NCBI GenBank assembly: GCA_035236585.1
Contig: CP141134.1
Span: 21,816,414 to 21,880,413 of the forward strand
Length of the DNA stretch: 64,000 nt
Source: Warburgia ugandensis
Taxonomy: Eukaryota; Streptophyta; Magnoliopsida; Canellales; Canellaceae
Direction of reading: 5' to 3'
Shown: one piece after another, positions 1 to 13,900 of the stretch
Numbering within the stretch: the first letter of the stretch is position 1
How the letters are laid out: every line of letters starts with the position of its first letter
Position numbers and translations under genes: made by a program
Notes under the pieces: model-generated
The model's database searches: none
Seen by the model: only the letters and a program-made list of their open reading frames with translations
What the model was told of the DNA's origin: nothing

Positions 1-166
1 GTGCAATGAATGCAAGTCCAACATGTACTAATATACTTGCATTATCAATTCTTCCAGACAGACACATGGGAATACAAACTTGCATGTGGAAATTTACATA
101 TTCACATTTTCTTGGCCCGTTTCATTCTGAAGTACTACATCTTGACACCATTCCTACTATCTGCAG

Positions 167-249
167 GCTTTCACACCCAAGTGAAGAGAAGTTTTAAAGA
201 ACATCGACGGGGATTGATGTTGGGGGATATCATGGTATATATTTTGTGA
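167..249 (+). other. Candidate terminal exon of a neighbouring plus-strand gene
   Basis: A pyrimidine-rich stretch ending in CTGCAG at 161-166 looks like a 3' splice site. It is followed by 27 open codons (first residues GFHTQVKRSFKEHRRG) ending at TGA 247-249. The segment is basic and is not recognised. If real it would be the last exon of a gene entering from the left and converging with the deaminase gene. No upstream exon lies inside the window, so chance cannot be excluded. Confidence 0.25.
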
Positions 250-302
250 AGATGGGAGATTAAAATGAGTTGACTTCAAAGGATGTGTATGATTTAGACT
301 TG

Positions 303-567
303 TATTATGTTTCTTATCATGTCTTCTATACTATGCCGATGCATGTTGTACAAATTATCTCCTCCGCTGCCCTATTGAAAGAAGAAAATTTTGGCGACTG
401 AACAGACTGCAGATTCACTGTGAGTCTCGTGAGCTTATATTATGCTTCTGATCATGTATTCTATACTATGCCAATGCATGGTGTACAAATTATCTCCTCC
501 CGTCCCATTGACATAAATAGAAATTTTTGGCGACTTAAAAATTGCGCCCTATGAATCTCGCGAGCTT
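303..567. repeat. Two-copy tandem duplication, about 131-134 bp per unit
   Basis: Copy 1 (about 303-436) and copy 2 (437-567) share the order: a block around TTCTATACTATGCC, then ATGCATG, then GTACAAATTATCTCCTCC, then TTTTGGCGACT, ending in CGAGCTT or GTGAGCTT. The copies differ at many positions, so the duplication is old. No coding role is seen. Confidence 0.75.
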
Positions 568-1856
568 GATTTTAAAGTACAAGAGAAGTCAATACAAATT
601 CCATAACGTGGAAGACCCCATATTAGCAACTTCCTTTTAGCTATTTTTTATCCTTTGTCACGTACACCATCCCCGTAAGTATAACCACTTCTGGATATCA
701 TGTCCGAAGAATTTTTGGGCAAATATTCTACAGGACTTGATTATTCATGTTTTACGTCATTTGGCTAGATTCTCTTCCCGAAACTTATATTCAATTTTTT
801 TTCCTCAATTTTCGGTGAAAAATAACATCTTTCTCATAGATAAGAATTCAAAAACAATGAAAAGTGAAACAACTGATCTACTCTTGTTCACCTTTATCAT
901 CGTCCAATGTAGCTCAATCTTTGAATATTCACGCAGCCAATACACTCGTCTATGTATGTGTGTGTAAGCTTGTCTGACATTTGGGCATCATCATCAAAAC
1001 CTTATCCCAATTAGGGGTCGGACACATGATTCTTATTCCTCCATTCCACTCTTAAATACCATGGCTTCATTTAGTCCCAATTCTCACTTCTATCTACGTC
1101 CTTTTGGGCCTTCCCCTTCCCTTTTTATAACCTTCTACTGGTATTGCCTCACTACCATATTAAAGTTATCATTAGCAGAAGCTGCCAAGCAATTCAAAAT
1201 TCAATTTCCACAAATGTAATATTACTCGGATAACATAAACAACATTTTTAGATGAATTTCATCATGGAAAAGCATTACACTAAACTTTCAGTCGATTTGA
1301 AACCATGAGCAAAAGAAACATCAGAGCAGTCCGTATGAAATCTTTACGTTTCAGAGTTCAGTCGTGACATCAAACCTGTTAAAAGTAATGAGAAAGGCAC
1401 AGATGAAAAGCTGATGATATCATGGATTTGTAGGTGGATGATACAATCATATAAAGTTTTGCTGAAGTTGCTTAACTATAGCTATTTTCGGGTTTTCTGC
1501 TGTAATACTAAATATCACAGGTTTGGGTCATTGGAGATACTTTTGAAGAATCGGGAACTGTCAGAAATAGATTAAAATGTTAGGCTCCTAAGGCACTAAG
1601 ATGATCTTAAAAGGAGTATAATGATATCCACCTAATACATATGGGAACATATTAAGGATAGAATAATCTATTTTCAGTCGTCCATAACTAGGGAACAAAT
1701 GTAGAATAGTGGGATGACGAATGCCCATAAACGAAATTTATCCAAGTGAGAAGTCTTAAGGAACTAGAACGGATAAAGTTTCTGCTAAGGTGGGGAAGAA
1801 TTTGAAAATCAATCTTTGTTGTACTGGCTGTAGAACATACAGAATCAGCAGAACCC
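568..1856. other. 3' flank of the deaminase gene
   Basis: This AT-rich stretch lies beyond the deaminase stop codon on the minus strand. The part next to 1857 must contain the 3' UTR and poly(A) site, but I could not place the site. The only recognised element is a LINE tail at 986-1165. Confidence 0.5.
986..1165 (-). mobile_element. 5'-truncated RTE-type LINE, 3' end only
   Basis: On the minus strand this ends in CCCTAATTGGGATAAGG followed by a short TGATGATG tail. That is the same 3' terminus as the longer LINE copies at 22114, 30442 and 42146. Only about 180 bp remain, covering the region after the reverse transcriptase. 5' truncation is normal for target-primed LINE insertion. Confidence 0.8.
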
Positions 1857-1913
1857 TTAAGGTTCCTCAAAGTTGACTAATATTTTTGCCATCTGTGGCT
1901 GATGCTTCCGGAC
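1857..1913 (-). CDS. DCD: dCMP deaminase exon 9 and stop codon
   Basis: It encodes [18 protein letters not shown] and TAA at 1857-1859. The acceptor is CCAACAG|GTCCGG. The KHQPQM motif and the short acidic tail match the C-terminus of plant dCMP deaminases. Confidence 0.94.
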   Translation of the reverse strand, partial: VRKHQPQMAKILVNFEEP

Positions 1914-4900
1914 CTGTTGGTAGCCAAAAAAGAGTTATGTCAAAACAGTTTTACTAAATACTTTCAAGAATAACTCTAAACATGAGCAATAAGCTCATAG
2001 TAGAGGAAATGTGCGCTCTTCCCTGACTGTTGGATATTTAAGTCAGTTCATCCTCCAACTTTAAAAAGGATAACTTCAAATGCAAATAACATCTACCTTA
2101 ACGCCAGCCATTGATAATAATTTGTTAGAAGCAATATATGTAGTGTCTGAATTCTTTAACCTCTTCTCTACAAAATATATCACTTCTGAAACACCTGACT
2201 GCAAGATGAAAATTTTATATCACTTTCCATACGTAGCATAATGCTTGTTGCAAAGGTTACCAATAAAATAACATGTCTGAAGACAACTAAGGTAGAGGAA
2301 ATTCATTCTGAAAGGCCCCTAATTTGGATGGCTATCTGTTCATTAGGTTGCAGAAATGCCACTGTACTGCAACTCTGTTCTTTTTCATTTTGGGGTTTGT
2401 GGCCTGTGGTTAAACAAGGTCACCATGCGAAGAGGGAGACATATACTATGTCATCTCTTGGGCAGTATTTCCTCAAGTAGCTAATTTTCTAAGAACGGTA
2501 ACTAACTTAGAACACTGGGACCAATGCCAAAATTGGTTGTAGCATTTTCTCCCTTTAGTAAAGTTATCATTGAAATAAAATACAGTGAATTGATTAAATA
2601 GGGAGATTTTGTTGTCTCTGCAGATATATGAGTAAAACAACATGATGATGAATATTGCTTTGTAAAACAAGTGCTCTTTAAGAGATGATTAGCCTTTAAG
2701 AGGTGTGTATCATTCATGCAGAAATAAAACAGGGCAGCCTAGGGCACGAAGCTCCCACATATGCAGGGTCTGGCGGAGGAGCAGACCACAAAAGGTCAAC
2801 AGTATGCATTGAACCCATGCTCTCCAGGTCACATGGCGACAACTCAACCGTCGCGCCAAGGCTCCCCTTCTTCATTCATGCAAAAAAAAAAAAGTCTGAA
2901 GTGCTTCAGAATACATAACAAGATGATTGGACTCATTATACCAAGCAAAGAGAACCAAGGGACAATATCACTTGAATCTCTCAATTAGCAGTTAACAAAC
3001 ATAGAAGCAAACTGGTTAATGTAATTATTGAATGCCAAACTCCAACCTGGATAATAATCTTGGCACATTCATTGCAAGGGAACATAGTCACGTAAAGCCT
3101 CTGTACAGATTATCAAAACCAGATATTTCAGCATTCAGCATTCAGCATTCAGCACCATCAACCACAAATGAGGAAAACTATTTAACCAAGTGGCAGCATT
3201 AAGAAAAACAGTGAATAAATAATCAACAAGTAGATCCACAATAGAGATTCATTCTTTCTAGTTTTTTAAGTGAACAAATATACCCCTCTACACATCTTAT
3301 CTTCCTTCCGACCCTCTTCTTTAGTGTTTAATCTAAAAAATTTAAGGAAAACAGAAAAATCCTTACAAAGCTAATGAAAATAGAAAAAACCCTTGCAAAA
3401 TGAAAAGCCATTGCTGGGTCAAGTTCAAAGCAGGCCATCGATGACCAAAAAATTTACGCAGCTTAGAAATTGCAGGAAGTGTCACTAATCTAGGGCAAAG
3501 AAGACTCGAACAGCAGCTTCACTGACGAGCTATTAAGCTAAAGAAGCTCAAAATAGGACAAATTAATAGCTGAAATCAAACATGTTCATTCTATTCCAGA
3601 GAACAAGCACCTCACAGCAATTTGATGATTAAGCTTTGCAAAAGTTCACCAATGGAGGACTTTTTATATCACAAAATAGACAACCATAGACAGGGTTCTA
3701 CCCATATTGCAACAGATAGGTCAATATGAGAGAGAGGGAGGGAGAGAAAGAGATGGATTTTCTCAAGAAAAGAATTTTCAGGTGGGGAGCCCAAAATGTT
3801 GTGAGAGTGGGAGAGGAAACTATTAGTTCTGTTATTCTGTTTGTTTTATAGAGAACCTTAGCAATTTAAGTTACCTAAGTTATATGGTTTGTCGAGGAAT
3901 GCATTTTGATACTGATTGTTTGGTAAAATGAATAAGTAAATGTAGCTTTTGGTTTTTATAATGTTGTTGTTATGCTTCTCCACATTTAATTCTTTACTTT
4001 TAGAGAAACACATCTTCTCTCAAGTGACAATTGGAAGCATTACAGAAATAGACTATCAGAGTCGCACTTCAAAAGAAACAGAAAAGATGAACTTTCTCCA
4101 AGCACTCAACTTCACAAATGACCACCCTGAGCAACATTGTAAACTTTTAACTTCTATTCATAACCACCGGGTGATGCCTTAATGCCAAGTGAAAAGAGCT
4201 TGCAGTCCCTTTGTTTCACTAATATTAGCATAGGAATATCTTTCCCAGTTGAATATAATACCATGTCCATAAGTCAAGGGGCAATGGTGAAAAAGAATTT
4301 ATGTTTTGGAAATTATATGCAAATGTCTGCCAAGTGCAACTTTAATATGCCCTCCTTGTAGCAAAAATGCAGATTCCAGATGAACAGAGCTCTGCCAAGA
4401 AACCTCAATGACGATGAAGATTTTGCTGATAACTGAATCTACAAGAAACATTAGAGACTCTCAAGGAGGATGATATGTCTGTGGTACAGAAGCTGTAGAC
4501 TCGAAAGAAGCTGAAGTCTCTAGAAGAGGCATAAGGGGGTGAAAGTCAGCAGGGGGACAAGTGAAGGGAAGGGAGCAGTACACATGGCAGTAGGATAGTG
4601 CTGCTCCAGAAGCAAGGTTGTTAGGTTGTCAGGAAAAGAATATGTGATTAAGAGGAGACAATGGGAGGAAGTCAGAGAATTGGTGAATTCCTCTCAAGGC
4701 CGCAGCTGCTTGAACTGCTGTATCTTATAATTTTTTTTTTCTGATTGTTATTGATCGAATTTTAATTCCATACTATCAATTTTGATCATTCCAGTCTCAT
4801 CAATCACTATTTGCTGAGTTTTCTTCTTGCTGGTTCACTGTGATTACTGAGATCTGTATCATTTTTGGCATCAGAGCATTTCTTCCCGAGCATGATTAGG

Positions 4901-7900
4901 ACAAGAATGGAGGCAGATCAGAGGTTTTGGAGCAGAAATTTGAGAATTTATCTGTGGATATGCCATCTATACATGATTGTATGATCTTAATGCAAGAGAT
5001 GACGAACAACAGAGAAGCAGAAGGCTCTAAGCAAAAACAAGGTACGATCTGTCCGACCAATCTCCAGCAGGTGGAATTAACAGTGTGAGCATAACCGGCA
5101 ATCATGGAGTCAAGCTTCCTCGGATTGAAACCAGAGCAGGAAGCTAGAATTACCTCTTTCCAACAGGGAAGACCTGTAAATGTGGTTGTTTAACAACGAT
5201 TCCTATCTTCAAGCAACTGGGGTTCTGGAGGGTCACAAAATCTCTATGGCAATCGTATGCTTGGAGGGCAGTGAACTTGTATGGTACCAGTGGGTGGAAA
5301 CTTGAGCTACGATCACAAAGTGGCTGGGGTTCAAACAACTGATCCTTCAATGATTGAAACCCTCGCAACATGGAAACGCCTACAAATCCTGATGGATTTG
5401 TACCAGAAAGGGTTCTGTAACCGAATATTAGGAGCGATTTGAGTTGATCATGGTTCCAATCGCAGTGCCTCCACTGAGCTGCTCCAATAGCAAGTGAAGA
5501 TGTTATTTTGGGCATGACATGGCTGGAATCTAACAGAGATGTCTGTTCCAATTAGAAACAGTTGACCATGAAGTTGGAGTATAATGGACAGAAGGTCTGT
5601 CTACAAGGTGATCAATCTTTGGCCAAAATCATTGTATCTCTGAAAGCTATGGTCGGTCACTGCAGTCAGAAGATCAGGAGTATTTCATAGAGCTTGGGGT
5701 TAGACCAGTTGCAAAGTCGACTAACAAACTGCAGTGGAACCCAAGCTATAGGCAGTTTTAGATGAATTCTCTAGATTGTTTGATGTTCTTATTAGATTAC
5801 CACTGCCAAGGCCTCAAGACCATGTTATTATTCTGAAGGAGGGAACCCAACATCCTAATATTAGGCCCTATCAGTACCCCTATTATGAAAAGTCAAAAAT
5901 CAAGAAAATTATGAAGGAGATGTTAGTAGCAGGTATAATCAATCCCAGTATGAGCCCTTTTTCTAGTTTTGCTTGTTATGAAGAAAGATGGGGGCTAGTG
6001 ATTTTGTGTGGACTAAGGGGCATTGAATTGGTCAACTGTGCAGGATAAGTTTCCCATTCCGCAATCAACTAGCTATTGGATGAATTGGGGATGCTGCTAT
6101 TATTTCCAAGTTGGATCTTAAGTTCAGTTACCATTAAATCCAAGTTCGAGAACAAGACACTGACAAGACTACTTCCCGAACACATGATGTGTGCCATTCG
6201 GTTTGACAAACGCCCTATTGATGTTCCAAGCTTTGATGAATGATGTCTTCCAACCACATTTGTAGAAGTGTCCTGTTGGTCTTCTTTAATAATATTTTGG
6301 TCTATTCACCGGCTATACCAACTCATGTAGAGCATCTATGGCCAACTCTACAACTTCTTGCAAACAACCAGTTGGTATTGAATCTCAAGAAATGTTCTTT
6401 TAAGAGACAGCAACTAAAGTATTTGGGCATATCATTTAATCTAGAGGGCTAGTAGCTGATCCTTTCAAGATTGAGCATATGATTCAGTGGCTGGTTCCTC
6501 TCAACGTTAAGGAGTTGAGAGGATTCCTGGGGTTTACGGGGTATGATCATTGGTTTGTTCAAGGTTATGGAAAGAATTAAGGTGCTCTGGCTCAGCTTCT
6601 GAAGAAAGATGGGTTTCAGTGGAATGCAAAGGCTTAGGAGGCGTTTTAAGGCCCTCAAGAGGGCCATGACACTGTTCCGGTTATGGTCGTGCCAGATTTT
6701 ACCAAACCATTCGTGATAGAGACAGATACTTCAAGAACTGGGATCTGGACAGTCTTGATTCAGGAGGGGCGACCTATTGCTTTTCTTTGTCAGAGAATTG
6801 TAGGGCTCAAGTCCGTTGATTAATGAGAATTGATGGTGATTGCCTTTGCTATTTAGAAGTGGTGACATTACTTTATGGTGGGTCACCTCATTATCTGGAC
6901 AGATCAGAAAAGCTTTAAATTTCTAATGTAGCAGCAAATGTCGGATGGTGACCAGTAAAAAAATGGGGGCCTAAGCTCATCGGCTTTGATTTCAATAATT
7001 CTATATAAGCCGAGCACTGACAATAGTCTAGCTGATGTGTTGTCAAGGAAGCATGAGACTTCTCAGTTTCTTGGTCTTTCCCTAGCCAGCTTTGTTAGTT
7101 GGGTTGAGCTGGAAAAGTAGGTTCAACTTGATGGGACATTTTCTAGGACTTGAAGGCAGATGCAAATAGTCACCTGAGTTACAAAATTAAGCATGGATAT
7201 CTTAATTATCAGGGTGGCTGGTTCTTCCCAAGAAGTCCCCTCAAATTCTGATTCTCATGGAAATTTCATTCTACTCCAAGTGGTGGCCACTCGAGATTCT
7301 TTCACACTTACTAAAGGGTCTCTACTATTTTGTTTTGGGAAGGCTTACAGAAGGACATCAAATATTATGTAGCAACTTGTGTGGTCTGTCAGAAGAATAA
7401 ATACTCAGCTTTGAGTCCGACTAGCTTGTTGCAGTCTTTACCTATTCCCCAACAAGTTTGGGAGGATGTGTCTGTGGACTTCGTGGGTGGTCTTCCTAAG
7501 GCACAAGGCCTTGGGACAGTGTTAGTAGTATTTGACCAACTTACCAAGTTTACTCACTTCATCCCGCTTCATCACCCTTTTTCAGCTAAGGATGTGGCTA
7601 CCTTGTTTATTAAGGAAGTGGTTCAACACCATGGATTTTCTCGCTCCATTATATCTGATCGTGACTGAGTTTTTGTGAGCCAATTCTGGGAAAGTTTTTC
7701 AAGCAAGTGGGACAATTCTCAGGATGAGCTATGCATACCATCCTGATAGGCAGACGGATAGATGCCTCAAAGCCTAATTGCGCTGTTCTACTGGTGGCAA
7801 CCAAAGTCTTAGCTCAAATCACTTACTTGGGACAACACTACATTTCACGAAGCAGTACATTTCGGGAGCTCAAGGAGAATTTACTGAAAGGTCAATCAAG

Positions 7901-10900
7901 GATGAAGAGGCTTGCAGATTCTAAGTGCCGTGAACTCCAACTGCAGCTCCATGAGTTGGTTTTCCTCAAGTTACAACCCTATAGATGAAAATATTTAGCT
8001 CAGAGACCCAATAAGAAGCTCAACCCCAGGTTATACAGCCCCTATAAAGTTCTAGACAAAATTGGCCTAGTTACTTATTGCTTGGAGTTTCTCCTTCGGT
8101 TCACATTCACCTGGTGTTTCACATTTCTCAGCTGAAGCGAGTTGCTCATGCCTATGTTCCTTGTCAGATTTTCCCACCCTATATCACTGAGGAGCTGGAA
8201 TTACAAGTCAAACCCAAAGCCATCAAACAAATCCGTAGGTTGCTGAATGGGACTGTTGAGGTTTTAATTAAGTGGCATAGTCTTTCAGATTTTGAGAACA
8301 CTTGGGAGGACACTGCCATGATTCAAAACCAGTTTCCAGGCTTCTACCTTGAGGACAAGGTGGCTGTCATAGGGGGATGATGATACATCTGTCGTACAGA
8401 AGGTGTACACGCGAAAGAAGGTGAAGCATCTAGAAGAGCCACAAGGCGGTGAAGGTCAGCCAGGGGCACATGAAGGGAGGGGCGCATTACACATGGCAAT
8501 AGCTTAGTGCTGCTCCAAAAGCAAGGTTCTTAGGTTTTTATGGAAAGTATATGAATAAAAGGAGAGGACGGGAGGCAAGGAAGTCAGCAAATTTGTGAAT
8601 TTCTTTGGAGGCCACAGCTACTCAAACTGCTGTATCTTTAATTGTAAACTAAGATACTGTTAAATATTAGTACCAGATTAAGATACCTTCAGTTACCATA
8701 TTTGAAGGATTACTAATTTGGGATTATTGAGATAATATTGTATCTCATTAAATCCCTCTCAGATCCACGATTAATTGGCTTAAATCACAGCTGTAGATGA
8801 CAGCTGACTCCCTTACCTTGTATTATTTGATTTCATTCAATCTTATCTGTGTGGTCAACCCTCTATTCCTCTATAAATTGAGAGACTGTAAACAACGAAA
8901 TCATGAATTCACCTTACTTCCATGAGTTCAACTTAGTACCAGAGCCTCTATTCTGTGCCAGCCACCCTAATCCGAGAAACTATCCTTTACTGAGCAACAA
9001 CAACAACAAATCTAGCACCCTAAGCCCTAAAAAAACATTCCCTAAAGACTGGCACAAAAATTCCCTCAAATGTAGTGTTCCATACCCTGGCCATTAACAA
9101 CGATTCTACCAACCTTCCTATGTATTTAAAAAACAATCTCAGTTAGGCTCAGTGAATCAAACTCACCACCAGGGGAAAAGGAAAGTTTGGTTATCTTGAC
9201 AGCCCAAAGAGAAGAGCTGAAGGAGATGCTGCAGTGATAGAGCTACGGTTGAAATCTTTGTGGAGCAGATTTTCAAATGGAAAATGGAACCTTGTTTACT
9301 GATGGAAAGAGTAATTACAAGGAGTTCAAGACCAGGAACACTACAATAATAGATGAACCAAGGGAGATAGGAACCGTAGTTCCTCCTTGAACTTACTCCC
9401 TTCCACTTCCTCTTCACTCTCCTCCCCATACTTTCTCCCCTTTATACCTCCTAAATCTGTAACAGACTGGATATCCATAACAGATTGGATACTGACTGCC
9501 TAATTTCCTAACCAACTGATTATACCACTACTGTATATTTTGTATATCCTAATCGCTGATCACATCTCTTCCCAGCCGAATTGTAACCTCCTGATCTGAT
9601 CTGCACACCTGGAAGAAATCTTCTGTAGCAGACCTGCATAGATTCTTTGTAATTATCTCTTCTTTCTAGAGTAGGTCCGATATATTGGGGATGTAACATG
9701 CAGTCATGGAGAAATGGGAAGAAGAAAATGCATTGGTAATGTCTTGGTTAATTCAGACCATGTAACCAAGCATTGAGAAGAACTACTTGTTCACTTAAGG
9801 TGCAAACGAGATTTGGGAAGCAGTACAAGGTGACTCGGATGTGAATTCATATTAAAATACTTGAAGGTAGGAAATGATGGATCTATATGAGATAGAAAAC
9901 CAAATCCAAGACACCAAACAAGGTGAGTTGGATGTGAATGCATATTAAAATACCTTAAGAGGACTCTAGTTGGAGTTAGACTACCACCAAAGCCTCAAAT
10001 TAGGTGTTGTACAAGTCCCTACTTAGGTTACTCGAATGATGGAAAAAGGATGAACATATAAATTCATGTCTCTCTTGAAACCCGAGTTTGATGCTATCTG
10101 TTCCTTGGCCATGGGAAAAAGCCCCTTTCCCACTTTAAGTGAGGCCTTTTCCATGGTGAGTAAAGAAAGCAGAAGAAAAGCCATGGTAGGAAGAGAAGCA
10201 CCATAAATGTTCATGGCAGCCAAAAAAGAAAGGAAGAAGAACACCAAAAGCAAAGGGAAAGATCCCAAGGATGATCTATGGTGCACCCATTGTGATAAGC
10301 TAAGACATGACATCTCATCTTGCCAGGTACTCCACAGCAAGAAAGGCAAAGGCAAAAAGGGAAGCTCAACACAAGTAGCAGCCATAGAAAGTATGAGAAC
10401 CAAATGTGTCATATACATGTGCCAGTCCATGAACACCTTCAATCCTACTATACAGATGAAAAGGTTTTCAGCCCTTGCAACAAGACCATATAATGTAAAT
10501 TTGGTAAGAGAATATAAAAACATCACGTCTTAACGGTTAATCTAGATATGCATGTCCACAATGAAGTTTTTAGAATAATATGACTTCAAATCTCCAATTG
10601 ACTCTTGTTTCCCAAGATTCTCTTTCAGTGACGATCCTGTTTTACCTTCTCTTCTTTGCAAATAAGAATTTTCCATTCCCCAGTACAAAGTAGATAAAAC
10701 CTGACTGAAGGAGGGGGAAACAAGGGCAGATGGCCATGACGTCACTTTCTATATTTTATTTTACTGAGAAATTGCATCAAATATTCTGAGTGAGAATCAA
10801 AATCTACAAAATCCTATAGCAAATTTCAGTGATTTAGTGCTCTAGGCAGTGCATATTTAGCTCACATTAAATATAGCACAGAGTTCAAGGAACTTTGAGT

Positions 10901-13900
10901 AAGAGTAGATATGAGTGACCTGTCCTGCAGCAGATGCATGATTGGTATTGAGAATAGCATTAACTTCAGCATGACAGACATAACTGCAAAATAAGAGAAA
11001 TAAAAGATAAAGACCTAAGGTTGCTGCATAAATATACAATATCTAGAACAAAATGATGACAATAGATAGATTGAAATAACCCTCAGCAAATGCAAACCAA
11101 CACCAAAATAGAATAGCCATAAATGCTGTTGATGAAACAGTGAATGAAGAAAACAAAAGAAAGGGGGGATGGTTAAAAAGACTGTTCAAACACAAGATCA
11201 ACCACCAAGAAGATGCAAGTAATAACAACAAAAATATTGATGCAGTTATAGCTGAGAGCTGACCAGATAGTTGATTTCTTCTGAGATTATGTAAGCAATA
11301 TGCAAAATCAGAACCTACAGTAGAAAAGAAAGCATGTGCACATTTTCTTAACCACTAACAAGGGAAGCAAATAACTAAAAGAGGAACATATGCACTTGAC
11401 TCTTAATAATGTTGAGCTAAGTACAGCTTCAGATCCAACAAGTAGATGTGAGAGTTAATTTTCTAACAGAGCAAACAGAAGGCACGTGATTATATAAGCA
11501 CACAAAGAGGGAGAGCGATAAATGGACATCAGATCAATGTACCAAATCCATCTCATGGTATCTTGGATCATCATGGCAAAGAGAAAACTCTAGTTAATGT
11601 CTTAAATGTAGAGGATCCATTTCATGATTTTATCTATTTAATTTCTTAAACATCAGATGGTCATGATGGATAAGATCATTGCAGATGGATAAGTCATCTA
11701 GAAAATCCTTAAGCATGTGGAATTGAAAGCAGTAATCGCAAGTTGACAGTCATGATTTGTCTAATGTGGACCATGATTTCAGGCCAAGAAGCAAGCGGAG
11801 GATATATCGCCAGTACTAAATGGAAATGAAGGCAATGAAAGTCATAAAGGTTCAATTTACTCATGAAATCTTGACCCATTTCTAATTGTTCAATCTTTTC
11901 TTGACATGCTTTTTCTTTCAGAATATTTCTGCCTAAATGACCAAAATATTGGGTAGGTCTCACATTTAGACAAGGCCAGGAGGAGAATGATTCAGATCTG
12001 CGACCATCGAGGCCCAACAGGGACTTTCACTGCATTTAAATCTTCATGCAAACGCCTATAGTATCTTTAATAGAATGGTTGGTAATTGGCCTTTTGGTGA
12101 AATTTGTAAATCTATCCCACATGGCAATGGTTCAAAAGTTCAGGAGGAAAGGGACAATCTGAGAGTTAATGCCATCCAATGTATAAGATTTTTGGCAAAT
12201 AAAATACCTAAGATGGGGCCCCAAGGGCAATGGCTTCAATCACCAACCATCTGGGCATCATATGTACTTTTAGAGCATTTGAACATATACATGCATGCAT
12301 AAACACCACATGACACCTCCGACAATGGTTGGCCCTTTTGGTGATGCTAACCATCCATCTTCCTTCATCCATCACAAGTAACCATGCACCAAGAGGCATC
12401 TCCACTAGATGCAATCTTAATAGGATAATGGCTTCAAGAGCCAACCTCCAAATATGTATAAACTAAAGGGCAGGAAAGAGCCCTACAAAATTCTTTATTC
12501 TTCACCTTAAATATATTTACACCTAATGAATCCAATATATAGGGGTTTTACTAAAATAAGGCAAGCCAAGACCCAAACTTTATCCTCTATCTCCTTTGTA
12601 CAGTCTCACCCTACCCATCCCTATCACATCCACCCACAATAACCTTCCCCCCAAATTTTCCTCGTGTTACCAAAGATCCCCAACTACTCCTCCAGAAGCA
12701 CTTTGTTCCTCATAACCAAATATCCTAACTAAGGATGTCCATCCTTCTTAAACTTACACATGTAATCCTACTTCGCCAAATGCCTTATTCCTTTCCCCTC
12801 CCCAAGAGACCCCTTTTAGCAACTTAAGTTGCATCATTGGTTAAATAAACTCACAAACAAAAGTTTGATGGTGAAAAAGACTAATAAAAATCAAGATATA
12901 CAACTTAAAGGTGAATGGGACACTGCATGACTTACGGATACTTTGTCTCCAATGGATCTCCATTAATAGATTTCTGAAACGGAAACAGGAAAAGAAAAAT
13001 GTATTATGGAACATGTTGTGAAAGAAAGAAGTATTCAGTTCATTTCATTAGCCAACCTTTGCCCATGGAAGTTTATCATCTGAACATCCTCTTGGAAATC
13101 CATTATAGCCAATGCCTGACTATAGAAACACATTAATGAGAATCATGTGAAGTCATGAAGCAATTTTTCATGAACCTTCTATTAAGAGTTATCACATTTA
13201 TGAACTTGAAAGTTGAGCAATCCATGTAACACTTTGCAAGTTAAACAGTGGAAAAATAACCAAGATTCAATGCAGCAATTATTTGGAATTATGTACTTCT
13301 TGCTATCAAAACGGTTTACTTTTGGAGTAAAATATAAACAAAGAGAAAGCCTCATCTTGTTGCTCTTCTAAAGCTTGTTTGAGTTGTTACCTTCATTGGC
13401 TAGCTGGACCTCTTGACAATGAGCAATTTTAGGAATCTGCTCCTATATGTGCTCGGTGGGGCAATTTTCTACTACAGTAATGGTCAGGTCTGTCTCTAGG
13501 CTCAACTTCTTTTCCCTCTTACCCGACTTTGGAGAAGCTGAGAAGTGATTGGCACAGCTCACTAACAACCCCATTCTTCCAAGATATGTGTTGCATCAAC
13601 TCTAGACTAAGGTGTTTCCCTGTGGGATTATGGCAATTAAGGATGTTAACCAAGCAAAGGTACAGTTGTCATTGTGTGACCTTGAGGTCACGGGTTCAAG
13701 GCATGGAAACAGCCTCTTGCAAAATGCAAGGTAAGGCTGCATACTATTGACCCTTGTGGTCTACCCCTTCCCTGGACCCCACATACACGGGAGCTTCGTG
13801 CACTAGGGCTGCCCCTTTTAACCAAGCATCTTTCTGACCAATTTGACCTTCTCCTCTAATATCTCCTACACATCTTTTCATTATACAGATTTGGAGCTAT

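Larger units (their letters stand above)
4471..8645 (+). mobile_element. Degenerate Ty3/gypsy chromovirus with both LTRs (Reina-like)
   Basis: It comprises a 5' LTR, a primer site, a broken gag-pol and a truncated 3' LTR. Pol order is RT, RNase H, integrase, chromodomain, the chromovirus arrangement. The short LTR (391 bp) and C-terminal chromodomain favour the Reina clade, which is inference. Many stops and frameshifts make it inactive. It sits in intron 6, antisense to the gene. Confidence 0.85.
3101..10919 (-). other. Intron 6 of the deaminase gene (7.8 kb)
   Basis: It separates the HAE exon from the PCNEC exon. It holds a chromovirus remnant (4471-8645) and a copia 5' fragment (8658-10533), both in the opposite orientation to the gene. 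The stretch 3101-4470 has only simple repeats, such as 3.5 copies of CATTCAG near 3130-3155 and a purine-rich run near 3728-3752. Nothing is recognised between 10534 and 10919. Confidence 0.85.

Noticed and set aside
3949..4182. A 77-codon frame with a hydrophobic start in intron 6
   Set aside because: No splice context or domain, and it is antisense within an intron of the deaminase gene.
5150..5551. Minus-strand open frame of 133 codons
   Set aside because: It lies antisense to the chromovirus gag-protease region and has no recognisable domain.
10023..10526. Minus-strand open frame of 167 codons
   Set aside because: It is antisense to the copia gag zinc-knuckle region.
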